Below, piece by piece: positions 7,185-15,775 of a DNA stretch of 25,557 bases. Numbering within the stretch: position 1 is the stretch's first letter; every line of letters begins with the position of its first letter. The notes below the pieces were generated by a model, which was given only the letters and a program-made list of their open reading frames with translations, had not been told where the DNA came from and ran no database searches. Position numbers and translations under genes: made by a program. Source of the stretch: DTSX01 sp964633465 (GTDB lineage: Bacteria; Pseudomonadota; Gammaproteobacteria; Steroidobacterales; UBA11654); contig CAZWGB010000020.1 of NCBI GenBank assembly GCA_964633465.1, positions 1-25,557 on the forward strand, given 5' to 3'.

Positions 7185-8307
7185 TAGTGGACTTTAATCT
7201 CGGTATAGGAGAATATTCCCAGCCTTCTGGATTGTTTTTTCTGGCAATGGATGGAATAACACAATACTCACCATTAGCAATCAATTCTTGCCATTTTTTA
7301 TGATCAATTTGCCAGCCTTTATCTTTCATTTCATGCATCAGCTCCCAATACACTTTAAGGATTGTATCTTCATGTTTCCCAACAATAGTTGGCATGCCAT
7401 CTGGGCCGACCCTGGGGACTTGAGCTTCAGCAATTTCCTTGTCTTGAAAAATATTTTTCAGATTCCTCTCAAGAGCAACAGAATCCATGTCTTTCTGAGT
7501 CATAAAATTTCGGAAGAAATAATATCTCATCATGGTTGTGGTTTGATCGATGGGTGTAGAAAATTCATAAAAACAGTTGAATTTTCCAGAGCCAACCGCA
7601 CCAATTTCAACTTCACCACGAAGTGTCTGACCTGCCAGAAAATATTTCAATACAGATTTAACCTGGGTTCCTTTTTCTCTCACATTTTCCCATTCTCCCT
7701 CGCTGTAGGTTGCTTCTGTTTGGATGAATGCAGTCAAGCCATAATCGGTTCTTTCAACTGTATGTGATGGAGGCTGAAAAGGATTTTCTTGGTCTTCAAA
7801 TTTGATCCCGTGGACTACAGGTAAATGAACATAGTCTAGGTTGCTGAATTTTGCCAAATGGAAATTTGATTCAAAAATTACATCGTATTCAATGTAAGTA
7901 AAATTTGGATCTTCTAACTCAGGCAGCTCAAAAATTGGTTCCGCTGCTTCTGGTTCATCACCGAGAAACACCCAGATTAATCCGTGTTTCTCAACAGTTG
8001 GATAATAATCTGTTTTTACTCCAGGTGCTGCAGCTTGAGGATCGTCTACTCCTACAGATGGTATCACGGTGCAATTGCCTTCACGATCGAATTGCCAACC
8101 ATGAAAAGGACAAACAACCATGCCTTGTTGATTGCAAGATCCATTGGACAGACTGGCACCACGGTGTGGACACGCATTGCTCAGACAAGCTGGCAACCCT
8201 TTTTTATCGCGAAATAACACGAAATTGGTTCCCAACATTTGTGTGTGCAAGGGTGTGTCTTCCAGTTCGCTGCTGCGAGCAGCCACATACCAAACATTTG
8301 TATACAT
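7177..8307 (-). CDS. Rieske non-haem iron oxygenase, alpha subunit (VanA-like)
   Basis: A 376-residue oxygenase with an N-terminal Rieske [2Fe-2S] domain, ligands Cys46-His48 (CPHRG) and Cys66-His69 (CPFHGW). The mononuclear iron site in the C-terminal domain is Asp158, His161 and His166 (DYVHLPVVH). The opening NVWYVAARSSEL is typical of vanillate demethylase-like and related single-component alpha subunits. Such enzymes hydroxylate or demethylate aromatic or similar rings, taking electrons from a reductase that is not encoded here. It is first gene of a two-gene unit with the overlapping SDR. AAGG lies eight bases before the ATG. It is more distant from the two Rieske proteins at 20.7-23.0 kb than they are from each other. 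Confidence 0.93.
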   Translation of the reverse strand: MYTNVWYVAARSSELEDTPLHTQMLGTNFVLFRDKKGLPACLSNACPHRGASLSNGSCNQQGMVVCPFHGWQFDREGNCTVIPSVGVDDPQAAAPGVKTDYYPTVEKHGLIWVFLGDEPEAAEPIFELPELEDPNFTYIEYDVIFESNFHLAKFSNLDYVHLPVVHGIKFEDQENPFQPPSHTVERTDYGLTAFIQTEATYSEGEWENVREKGTQVKSVLKYFLAGQTLRGEVEIGAVGSGKFNCFYEFSTPIDQTTTMMRYYFFRNFMTQKDMDSVALERNLKNIFQDKEIAEAQVPRVGPDGMPTIVGKHEDTILKVYWELMHEMKDKGWQIDHKKWQELIANGEYCVIPSIARKNNPEGWEYSPIPRLKSTND

Positions 8308-8424
8308 TATTCGTAACCTTAAGAAGCCATATTATTAGTTAGCAAAAAAATCATGTATTAGCTGCAATACATTACTATCTTCAATCGTAGTATACTCATC
8401 TATGGATATTTTTAGGAGATTAAA

Positions 8425-8988
8425 ATGAGTAACGCACACCCTTGGCTGGATCAAATTCCTTGGACAACCAAAGCGCTTCCAAGAGACATGTTGGAGCACA
8501 GAATTCAACGGGCTCTGACTTTAACTAATTTAGGCATGTTGGGAACATTGGGCCTCAAAGGACCCATTGTAAGCCCATTGGAATTCTATGCTGACAAATT
8601 TACGATTTACATTTTGCCACAACCAGGCAGTCCAAAATTGAAAGCAATGGAGCGTGATCCGAGAGTTTCTTTTGCGGTTGCAAATCCAATGGCAGGTTGG
8701 GTTGTTGCTCAAGGTGCACAGCTATTCGGTAGAGCAGAAATATTGGATCCAGGGACACCTGAGTGGGATTATGGCATGACTATTTTCAGGTGGCAGGGAT
8801 CGGCTGCTGAGATTAATACCGGGTTTGACCAGCCTCCACAATTTCAACTGATGCGTTTGGATCCAGATCGGATTGTTTACACTGAACATTTTTTAAGAAA
8901 AGACGGTTACGGACCCAGGCAAATCTGGCGCAAGGATGAAAAAACTGAACAGGCCTCTGATGGGTTCACTGAAGCACAGCACACTTGA
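8425..8988 (+). CDS. Pyridoxamine 5'-phosphate oxidase-like flavin split-barrel protein
   Basis: A 187-residue protein of the PNPOx-like FMN/F420-binding split-barrel fold. It shows the strand pattern of a first barrel strand (LGTLGLKGPIVSPLEFY), DKFTIYILPQPGSPKLKAM, then RDPRVSFAVANP and QLFGRAEIL. It lacks the PdxH active-site block as I know it, so vitamin B6 synthesis is unlikely; a flavin-dependent reductase or haem/small-molecule binder is possible. AGGAG six bases before the ATG is an excellent ribosome site. It diverges from the Rieske-SDR pair with about 117 bases between, suggesting shared control. It converges on the MFS gene with 13 bases between stops. Confidence 0.8.
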   Translation: MSNAHPWLDQIPWTTKALPRDMLEHRIQRALTLTNLGMLGTLGLKGPIVSPLEFYADKFTIYILPQPGSPKLKAMERDPRVSFAVANPMAGWVVAQGAQLFGRAEILDPGTPEWDYGMTIFRWQGSAAEINTGFDQPPQFQLMRLDPDRIVYTEHFLRKDGYGPRQIWRKDEKTEQASDGFTEAQHT

Positions 8989-9001
8989 TGTAAAAATGAT
9001 T

Positions 9002-10204
9002 TCAGTGCTCAGTTTTTGGGATTTTTAAAAATTGGAAATAAATGCCTAGGGCAATAGCTATGAGGGAGCCAAACATGAACGGGTAACCAGGGTCTGCAGT
9101 GTAGAGCAGGGCACCGATAGTCGGTCCAAAAATCATACCCATCACTGGAGCTGCCGCCAACAAGCCAGCCACTTCACCTTGTTCATGTGTCTCAACACTC
9201 AAAGTCGCAGCTGAGTTCAGCCCTGGGGTGACCATACTAAATGCAATGCCGATGCCTGCGAATGATAAATAAAAGTAGCCTAAACTTTTTACCATAGGAA
9301 TCACAAACAAAACTGCCCCAAATATAAAAAAACACAAACGCAATAAAGTTCTTGGTGAAACATTGATTATTTGCAAAACAACCGCTTGCATCAAAGTCGT
9401 GGTTAATGCCATGGACAACAACGAGATGCTGGTTGCTTTTATAATCTCGCTCTGCGTGCTAACTCCGAGTTGATCTTCGATAAAAAACGCAGCAATAACC
9501 TGTGTTGAAGTAAATACCAGAAATACCAGAGCCCAACCAATGAGGTAAGGCATTATACGTTTGTCGTAAAATTTTAAATTTACCGGTTCGGAGACAGGCG
9601 CCTGTTTTAGGGGTTCAATCAAGAATATCATTGCTAAGATTCCTCCCAGGACGGCAATACCTGCACCAAAGTACATCGGGAAAATTGGATGAATAAAAAC
9701 AAGGGCACCACCAATAATAGGTCCAATCATGGTGCCAATTCCAGATGCCATGCCAATCAATGCCATGCCCTTGATTCTGGTGTTTGCATCAGTTGAGTCG
9801 GACATATATGCGGTTGCAGCAGGTTGGATGCCTCCTATTAAGCCTCCATATAGCAATCTGATTACAAACAACAGTGAAAACAGCTGCCAAGAGGCGAGTA
9901 AGCCCCACAGTCCGATCTGAATTCCAAATGCAAATAGTGCGTAGGCTATTGCATATGAGAATAAACCGATGACAAATACAGGCTTTCTTCCAATGGACTG
10001 ACTTTTTTTCCCCCAAAAGTAGGATGAAAAAACCAGCACCACATTCGAGATTGCAATTAAAATGCCGAATTGATTGGTGCTAAGTCCGATGCTTCTCGAT
10101 AGTGGTGCAAAAATAATGTACAGCAGTGAAAACCCAGTACCGTAGATTATCAAACCGATGATCAGGATGATCTTGTCCAGCCCAATCCAGGATTTTTTTT
10201 CCAT
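9002..10204 (-). CDS. MFS transporter, DHA1-type (drug/metabolite:H+ antiporter group)
   Basis: A 400-residue inner-membrane carrier with 12 predicted helices. Motif A between helices 2 and 3 is GKKSQSIGRKP (65-75). Motif C in helix 5 is GMASGIGTMIGPIIGG (151-166), which marks antiporters such as TetA and other DHA1 exporters. Export of a toxic intermediate or drug is therefore the family expectation, though import of a substrate cannot be excluded. Its ATG overlaps the stop of the DUF1244 gene as ATGA. The gene ends facing the PNPOx-like gene with no visible terminator. Confidence 0.88.
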   Translation of the reverse strand: MEKKSWIGLDKIILIIGLIIYGTGFSLLYIIFAPLSRSIGLSTNQFGILIAISNVVLVFSSYFWGKKSQSIGRKPVFVIGLFSYAIAYALFAFGIQIGLWGLLASWQLFSLLFVIRLLYGGLIGGIQPAATAYMSDSTDANTRIKGMALIGMASGIGTMIGPIIGGALVFIHPIFPMYFGAGIAVLGGILAMIFLIEPLKQAPVSEPVNLKFYDKRIMPYLIGWALVFLVFTSTQVIAAFFIEDQLGVSTQSEIIKATSISLLSMALTTTLMQAVVLQIINVSPRTLLRLCFFIFGAVLFVIPMVKSLGYFYLSFAGIGIAFSMVTPGLNSAATLSVETHEQGEVAGLLAAAPVMGMIFGPTIGALLYTADPGYPFMFGSLIAIALGIYFQFLKIPKTEH

Positions 10205-10497
10205 CAGGAGCGTTTTTTCTGATTCATTTGTTCAAGTTGCTCAGCAGAGGCAGGCTTCTGATAGCGTTGCTTCCATTCTTCGTATTTCATCCCGTAGATT
10301 TTTTCTCGTGCGGTATCGTAATCAATGTCTAATCCACTTTCCTCTGCCGCCTCTAGGTACCATTTGCCGAGGCAGTTGCGACAAAAACCTGTCAGATTCA
10401 TCAGATCAATGTTTTGCAGTTCGGTTTCTTTGCGAAGATGGTCAGCCAATCTTTGAAAAACCGCTGATTGCAGCTCTATTTCTTCATTCTTGTCCAT
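10204..10497 (-). CDS. DUF1244 domain protein
   Basis: A 97-residue cytoplasmic protein of the DUF1244 family, function unknown. The family block is complete: LQNIDLMNLTGFCRNCLGKW (27-46) with two cysteines three residues apart, then AREKIYGMKYEEWKQRYQ (63-80). The open frame runs on upstream to a TTG at 10560, but family members begin near the ATG at 10497, so I use that start although its ribosome site is poor. It is coupled to the MFS gene by an ATGA overlap, an arrangement that may be chance co-transcription since DUF1244 proteins occur widely in alpha- and gammaproteobacteria. The Cys pair could bind a metal; no evidence beyond spacing. Confidence 0.88.
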   Translation of the reverse strand: MDKNEEIELQSAVFQRLADHLRKETELQNIDLMNLTGFCRNCLGKWYLEAAEESGLDIDYDTAREKIYGMKYEEWKQRYQKPASAEQLEQMNQKKRS

Positions 10498-10582
10498 ATG
10501 ATTTTGTTTTTTGAGGGCTATATATAAACATAATATCAAGTAGAATAGTAATTTAATCAACCTTCAATTGGCTAGGTAAAAG

Positions 10583-11764
10583 ATGGAAAATTCACTAGGT
10601 CCTTTGGCAGGAATTAGGGCAGTAGAAATGACCCATATGGTAATGGGACCAGCTGTGGGTGCAATTCTTGGAGATCTTGGAGCAGATGTGATTAAGATCG
10701 AGCCCATTTCAGGCGATAAGACACGCAATCTAAAGGGTGCAGGATCGGGCTATTTCCTAACTTTTAATCGCAATAAACGGAGTATAGCCGCGGATGTTAA
10801 ATCCAAAGAAGGCAAAGAAATTGTTCTCAAACTTCTAGCTGAAAGTGACGTCTTCATTGAAAATTTCAGATCCGGCGCCATGGAAAAACTTGGTTTGGGT
10901 TACAACGACCTAAAACCATTAAACCCAAAATTAGTCTATTGTTCTGCCAAGGGTTTTTTAGAAGGACCCTATCAAGACCGAACGGCACTGGATGAAGTTG
11001 CACAGATGATGGGCGGTCTTGCATACATGACCGGCCCACCAGGACAGCCTTTAAGGGCAGGATCATCGGTAATTGACATTATGGGGGGTATGTTTGGAGC
11101 CATTGCAATTTTAGCTGCGATACAAGAAAGACAGGTTTCTGGCAGAGGCCAGAAAGTAACCAGTGCCTTATTTGAAAATGTTGTGTATTTAATGGGCCAA
11201 CACATGGCACAAACGGCAACAACAGGGATGCCTACACCACCGATGTCTGTCCGAGTTTCAGCTTGGGCTGTTTACGATATTTTTGAGACCAAGGACGACG
11301 AACAAGTGTTTGTCGGAGTAGTCAGCGACAGTCAATGGAAGAGCTTCTGTGAGGCATTTGACCTTATTGAATTTATTGAAGACAAGACAATGGATTTAAA
11401 TGCCAATCGTGTTGCAAAAAGAGATTTGATCATTCCAAGGATCAAGCAGTTATTCAAGCAATACGACAAGCAAGATTTGATGGAAAAACTTGAACAAACA
11501 GGCCTGCCTTTTGCTCCGATATCAACACCCGAAGACTTATTTGAAGACCCACATTTAAATGATTCTGGAGGTTTGCTAGATATTGATTTACCTCAAGGAG
11601 GGCAGACAAAATTACCTGCTTTGCCCATTCAGATGCAGGGCAATCGATTTGGGGTCAAGCATCAAGTTCCTAAATTAGGCGAACACACCAGGGAAGTTTT
11701 ACAAGAGCTTGGTTTTGATGATGTTTCAATTGATCAGATGATTGAAGCATCGCTTGTGACTTAA
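10583..11764 (+). CDS. CaiB/BaiF family (class III) CoA-transferase
   Basis: A 393-residue enzyme that moves CoA from one acyl-CoA to another carboxylic acid, as formyl-CoA transferase, CaiB and BaiF do. Landmarks are the opening GPLAGIRAVEMTHMVMGP (6-23), GADVIKIEP (33-41), the ENFRSGAMEKLGLGY block (93-107), the catalytic Asp137 (TALDEVAQ), and GSSVIDIMGGMFGA (160-173). Length matches the family. The ATG follows AGGTAAAAG, a modest ribosome site. It is a single-gene unit, divergent from the DUF1244-MFS pair and convergent with the large operon (4 bases between stops). In this setting it probably activates the substrate of the surrounding pathway to its CoA ester, which the AbfD-like protein could then use; that link is inference. 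Confidence 0.92.
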   Translation: MENSLGPLAGIRAVEMTHMVMGPAVGAILGDLGADVIKIEPISGDKTRNLKGAGSGYFLTFNRNKRSIAADVKSKEGKEIVLKLLAESDVFIENFRSGAMEKLGLGYNDLKPLNPKLVYCSAKGFLEGPYQDRTALDEVAQMMGGLAYMTGPPGQPLRAGSSVIDIMGGMFGAIAILAAIQERQVSGRGQKVTSALFENVVYLMGQHMAQTATTGMPTPPMSVRVSAWAVYDIFETKDDEQVFVGVVSDSQWKSFCEAFDLIEFIEDKTMDLNANRVAKRDLIIPRIKQLFKQYDKQDLMEKLEQTGLPFAPISTPEDLFEDPHLNDSGGLLDIDLPQGGQTKLPALPIQMQGNRFGVKHQVPKLGEHTREVLQELGFDDVSIDQMIEASLVT

Positions 11765-11768
11765 GGAT

Positions 11769-13133
11769 CTAGGCTGACACAGAAAAGCTTCCCGTTTGCA
11801 CCTTTGAAATATATTTACGGTAGTGAGGAATGCATTTGAAGCCTGCAAACACACCAATCGTACCTGCAACTAGAGCAACGATACTGATTGAGTATCGGAT
11901 GAGACCTTCATCTTGGAACACATAGTCTGTAAGCAAAGCAACACTGGTTGGCCCAAGTGTATAGCCAGTCATACTGATGACAAAAAAATAAATAGCAATG
12001 ACTTGTCCTCTGATTTGGTTGGGTGTGATATTAATTATTGCCACCGGCGCTAGGGCGGTTTGACCTGCAGCCATAATGATTTGAGGAACAAACATTAACG
12101 TTGCCAATTGGTAGCTTGGCATCAAAGGTACCAATGCTGCAGCCAGAGTCATCACGATCATACTGTATGCAAACAGTTTGACATGTGCAGTCTTGTCCCA
12201 TTTTTTAAACAATACATCACCGAGCCAACCGCTCATCGTTGCACCAAAAGGGCCACCCACAAGGAAGGCCACACCTTGCCAGAGGGCTACCGTTCCTATG
12301 CCTATCTGATAGGTCCTGATATACATTGCGGGAAGCCATGAAAGGAAGGCATAGCCCATCAGTACCGAACATGCCATCGATAAAAATAACCATCCATATG
12401 CCTTATGTCTTTTCCAGAGAAATTTAATGGTTTGAGGAATAGATATTTCGTCAGTTGACTTACCATCTGCAGATGTAATTTCAATTTTGCCTTTTCTAGA
12501 AGGCTCCTTGACAGTTGTCATTAAAGCTGCAACCAATAAGCCTGGAAGCCCCACGTACAAGAAGAGTGCTTGCCAAGCAAATATTTCTCCAATAAAAGGC
12601 AGAACTATTTGTGGGGAACCTGCAACGTAAGCAACAATTTGACCACCAACTATCAAGGCAATACCTGAGCCCACAGAAACCCCCATATTAAAAAATCCCA
12701 TGGCTCGGCCTCTTTTTTCCACAGGGAAATAGTCGCTGATCATGGATAGACTACTAGGACTCAAGGTCGCTTCTCCTACACCAACACCAACCCGAGCTAA
12801 AAATATTTGAGTGTAATTTTTAGCCAGTCCACAGGCCGCCGTCATTAGGCACCAACAAGTTATACCTATGCCGATGATTGTTTTTCTGCTTTTCTTATCT
12901 GCCAGTCTGCCTATGGGTATGCCCATTGTTGTATAGAACAAGGCAAAAGCAAATCCCAACAATAAACTGACTTGGGTATCCGTTAAGACTAGGTCAGCTT
13001 TCACATCCTCCACAACTAGAGCCAACAATTGTCGGTCTAGAAACGAAACAATATAGGCAATTGTTAATACCACCACTGCATACCACGCACGGCGATTGGA
13101 TGGGTATTGTTCAAAATTTTTGTTCTCTTCCAC
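11769..13133 (-). CDS. MFS transporter, spinster-like group
   Basis: A 454-residue, 12-helix inner-membrane carrier. Signature parts are FLDRQLLALV in helix 1 (31-40), the motif A variant GRLADKKSRK (75-84) and VGVGEATLSPSSLSMISDYF after helix 4, all typical of the spinster-like group found beside aromatic and steroid catabolism genes. It starts with GTG at 13133. It is last in a seven-gene minus-strand operon, 15 bases after the NAD(P)-binding protein. Uptake of the operon's substrate is the natural guess. The gene before it in the same operon order, 17870-16551, is another MFS carrier of a different group. Confidence 0.88.
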   Translation of the reverse strand: MEENKNFEQYPSNRRAWYAVVVLTIAYIVSFLDRQLLALVVEDVKADLVLTDTQVSLLLGFAFALFYTTMGIPIGRLADKKSRKTIIGIGITCWCLMTAACGLAKNYTQIFLARVGVGVGEATLSPSSLSMISDYFPVEKRGRAMGFFNMGVSVGSGIALIVGGQIVAYVAGSPQIVLPFIGEIFAWQALFLYVGLPGLLVAALMTTVKEPSRKGKIEITSADGKSTDEISIPQTIKFLWKRHKAYGWLFLSMACSVLMGYAFLSWLPAMYIRTYQIGIGTVALWQGVAFLVGGPFGATMSGWLGDVLFKKWDKTAHVKLFAYSMIVMTLAAALVPLMPSYQLATLMFVPQIIMAAGQTALAPVAIINITPNQIRGQVIAIYFFVISMTGYTLGPTSVALLTDYVFQDEGLIRYSISIVALVAGTIGVFAGFKCIPHYRKYISKVQTGSFSVSA

Positions 13134-13148
13134 TGTTAGCGATTTGAT

Positions 13149-13808
13149 TTAACGGTTATTCACCCAGCTGAGATCAAGTTTTTTGTTGGTATCTAAAACA
13201 GAGTAAATTTTGCCAATCGTTTCTTCATTTTCAATGCATTTCAAGATCATTAGAGCTAGGTCTTCCCGTGACATAGTTCCCAAAATACATTCTTCGGTCA
13301 GGATACCATCTCCACTAGCTTGCTCATTGGTCAATTGACCGGGCCGTATGATGGTGTAGTCAAGTTTACTGGCCCTTAGTATGTTTTCCGCTTTTGTTTT
13401 TTCATCAGCTATCGAGCCAAGAATTGGTTTCAGCACTTTAGGGAGTTGAGGCTTGCTCTCTCCCGAACCTATGCTGGTGATAAAAATAAACCGAGAAAAA
13501 CCCAGTTCAACAGAGGTTTCAATGATATTCTTATTTGCTGGGTGATCAATTCGCATGCCCGTTTCAGGATGTCGACCACCGACCAAACTAACAATGATAC
13601 TGCCTTTATGAAGGTCTTTTAAAGCGCTATGAACTTGATCTTGGTCCAGGGCGTCTGCAATTAATATCTTTGCGCCAAACGATTCCAGTAAACTGGAATT
13701 TCTCCCCGGTCTTACAGCAGCAAACAGTTCTAAATTTTTGTCCGAAATAACTTTGGACAAGGCTAAACCGGTTTTGCCAGTTGCTCCAAATAAAACAATT
13801 GATGACAA
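13149..13808 (-). CDS. NAD(P)-binding, NmrA-like atypical SDR
   Basis: A 219-residue single Rossmann-domain protein with the motif GATGKTG (8-14) right at the N-terminus, VSLVGGR in the middle, and the FIFITSIGSGES stretch where a catalytic Ser would lie. The Tyr-x3-Lys pair of classical SDRs is absent; the later stretch AENILRASKLDYTIIRPGQL is typical of SDR_a5/NmrA-like members. Such proteins are NADPH sensors, epimerase-like enzymes or flavin reductases. The frame opens with TTG (13808), and no ATG or GTG fits the family start better, so I accept TTG. Intergenic spacing is 16 bases to DUF1838 upstream and 15 to the MFS gene downstream, so it is inside the operon. Confidence 0.85.
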   Translation of the reverse strand: MSSIVLFGATGKTGLALSKVISDKNLELFAAVRPGRNSSLLESFGAKILIADALDQDQVHSALKDLHKGSIIVSLVGGRHPETGMRIDHPANKNIIETSVELGFSRFIFITSIGSGESKPQLPKVLKPILGSIADEKTKAENILRASKLDYTIIRPGQLTNEQASGDGILTEECILGTMSREDLALMILKCIENEETIGKIYSVLDTNKKLDLSWVNNR

Positions 13809-13824
13809 AAGATTATTGCCTAAA

Positions 13825-14697
13825 TCAGTCCTTCAGAGGCGGCGCAGGTGTTTGTTCTCTGGAATAATACTCCAGACTTGAAATACTTGGACCGTAATCT
13901 TCTTTAGGTGCAGACAACATTCCAGGATATCTTTCTTCAGAAAATTTCCTAACATGTTCAGGAATAATTTCAATATTGTCTGATTTTAGCATGGTGCTCA
14001 TGTAGAGACAGTGACCAGGAGTTTGTCCCATCAGCATCCACGGTAGCCAAGGGGTTATTCTGTTCCAAGTGCCCCTATAGTTGACTGAGGTTAATTCTGG
14101 ATTTTCCAAGTCTTTTGCAGAAACAAAATAACGCATCATTTCTGACACTTGAGCCATTTTTCCTGACGATTCTCTCACCCATTTTTCAGGTTGTAATGCA
14201 TTTGGATAATGTAAGTGCATGTCAGTATTTAGAGTAATAACATCACCCGATCGTTGCCAAGGAAACAGTAGGGGAATCTTTCTTGGCTCTCCTTTTTCTC
14301 CTCCTCCAAAGTCTTCTGGAGCAAGTATGAGCCATTCTGAGATTGTATAGTTGAAAGGGTCATTCGCCACATGAACAACTTTTACTTTTTCCTCGGTCCA
14401 TGGATTGGTCCACTCATCTATCATTTGTCCTGTTCTTGAATCGGTATAGAAGATAACCTCTTTGTTTAATCGTCTTATGCTACCGTCTTCTGCTGCCGGC
14501 ATTAAACGAGTGCATAAAAAAGTCTCAAACCCACATAGTTGTTTAACAGCCTCACCTGGTCTAACCCCCAATATTTGTCCGTTGACGTAACAAATTGCCT
14601 CTTTCTCAGAATCCAGATCGCCCTGTATTCTAGCCCACGCATCTCTGTTCCAAGTATTGGATTGAAAATTGATTTCAGTTTCAAATTCAATAGCCAT
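13825..14697 (-). CDS. DUF1838 family protein
   Basis: A 290-residue protein of unknown function. The family block is clear: RRLNKEVIFYTDSRTGQMID (75-94) followed by WTNPWTEEKVKVVHVANDP (96-114), then a C-terminal half rich in Trp and Met (TWNRITPWLPWMLMGQTPG). Many family members carry an export signal; this one has none, so it should be cytoplasmic. A good ribosome site, GGAG, lies six or seven bases before the ATG. It sits between the cytochrome pair and an NAD(P)-binding protein in a tight operon, which fits an enzyme or binding protein acting on the pathway substrate. I know of no assigned reaction for the family. Confidence 0.82.
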   Translation of the reverse strand: MAIEFETEINFQSNTWNRDAWARIQGDLDSEKEAICYVNGQILGVRPGEAVKQLCGFETFLCTRLMPAAEDGSIRRLNKEVIFYTDSRTGQMIDEWTNPWTEEKVKVVHVANDPFNYTISEWLILAPEDFGGGEKGEPRKIPLLFPWQRSGDVITLNTDMHLHYPNALQPEKWVRESSGKMAQVSEMMRYFVSAKDLENPELTSVNYRGTWNRITPWLPWMLMGQTPGHCLYMSTMLKSDNIEIIPEHVRKFSEERYPGMLSAPKEDYGPSISSLEYYSREQTPAPPLKD

Positions 14698-14709
14698 TTT
14701 TTTCTCCTT

Positions 14710-15249
14710 TCATTGTGATTCCCGCTCGATGTAATTGATAATTAACTCTCTGGTTTGAGGATCTTTGATACCCTCCATCCGCATCCTATTTCCTGAGATA
14801 TAACTTTCAGGATTGGATATGAAAGCATTGATTGTCTCAGGTGTCCAGATTAACCCATTGTTTCTCATTTCAATCATTGCTGGAGAATAAGTAAAATTCT
14901 CAGAAACTGCTGCAGGTTTGCCTAAAATACGATGCAAACTTGGAGCCATTCGGTCTCGATCGTTCTTTTTGATTGAGTGGCAAAATCTGCATTTACCTCC
15001 ATCCCAGTTTGCGAAAGCATTTTCTTCCAATTGACGTTGATCATTGGTGATTGCCTCTAGATTTTTTTGGTAATAGTCCGTTAAATCCATACTTTTCGTT
15101 AACAACTCAACTTCTTCTTGAGTGGCATTGGTTTTGTTGGCAAACGGATAAGCACCAAAAATCAAGTAGGGTAGATAGCATGAAAGTGTAAATAGAATCA
15201 AGATCAATAACCAGTGTCTTTTTTTTGCAGTTTTTAAATAAGATTTCAT
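14710..15249 (-). CDS. Membrane-anchored cytochrome c (class I-like)
   Basis: A 179-residue protein starting at the ATG at 15249. The open frame extends upstream to 15390, but that part overlaps the cytochrome b561 gene in another frame and makes no sense. Residues 12-33 are an uncleaved-looking signal anchor. One haem c site, CRFCH, is at 87-91, followed by APSLHRILGKPA (102-113), a usual class I stretch, and Met156 or Met158 (GNRMRMEG) as the sixth ligand. The domain faces the periplasm. It follows the cytochrome b561 gene after four bases, and the two would pass electrons between the quinone pool and periplasm. About 50 residues between anchor and haem form a Gln/Glu-rich linker. Confidence 0.87.
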   Translation of the reverse strand: MKSYLKTAKKRHWLLILILFTLSCYLPYLIFGAYPFANKTNATQEEVELLTKSMDLTDYYQKNLEAITNDQRQLEENAFANWDGGKCRFCHSIKKNDRDRMAPSLHRILGKPAAVSENFTYSPAMIEMRNNGLIWTPETINAFISNPESYISGNRMRMEGIKDPQTRELIINYIERESQ

Positions 15250-15253
15250 TTTG

Positions 15254-15775
15254 TTAAGCAAAGATGCTGAATCTCCAGATTCTGTAACAGAGCATGTGGT
15301 AAAAGCCAGTAAGAACTGTAAATAAAATGATTGCAATGTAGAAGAATCCAAACACACTGTGTAAATAGCCTGATAAAACCCAGAGAGCATGATTCACTGT
15401 TGCGGCTCCTGGTAAAAATTGAATTAATCCATCTGCCCAAGCGGTGACAATCCCTGTTAGTCCCTGACCAATAAAAGCACAATAGAGACTAAATTGAAGG
15501 ACATGGAGTTGTGTGTATGCCTCGATTGGCAATTTATCTTGCTTCTTTTGAGGCGGGGATTGCAGCCAAAAATGAACCCGAAAACAACTGCATACAAACA
15601 ATAAGGAACCGGTTGCAATATGAAAATTCCTCAATGCATCTTTATCGGGCGCTTCAATTGGAACCCTTGGCAACTCCATCATATTGACAAAAACCACAAC
15701 AAACAAAATAAAGATAATCCAACTTAAAAACGATGCAATCCTTTGTGTTCTTATCTCATCCACTGCAGATCTCAC
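15254..15775 (-). CDS. Cytochrome b561 domain membrane protein
   Basis: A 173-residue, four-helix inner-membrane protein (helices near 14-32, 50-70, 90-112 and 136-162). Candidate haem ligands are His52 (RNFHIATG), His68, His91, His139 (YLHSVFG) and His160, in positions that fit the bacterial b561 family. It would carry electrons across or along the membrane, to or from quinone. It starts with GTG overlapping the hydrolase stop (GTGA), and the cytochrome c gene follows four bases after its stop. Such a b-c pair inside a catabolic operon suggests an oxidation step coupled to the respiratory chain. Confidence 0.85.
   Translation of the reverse strand: MRSAVDEIRTQRIASFLSWIIFILFVVVFVNMMELPRVPIEAPDKDALRNFHIATGSLLFVCSCFRVHFWLQSPPQKKQDKLPIEAYTQLHVLQFSLYCAFIGQGLTGIVTAWADGLIQFLPGAATVNHALWVLSGYLHSVFGFFYIAIILFTVLTGFYHMLCYRIWRFSIFA

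Noticed and set aside
10498..10560. N-terminal hydrophobic extension of the DUF1244 protein from a TTG
   Set aside because: The family starts near MDKNEE; the extension comes from AT-rich upstream DNA.
14710..15390. Longer start for the cytochrome c gene
   Set aside because: The added 47 codons lie entirely inside the cytochrome b561 gene in another frame; the ATG at 15249 gives a proper signal anchor.
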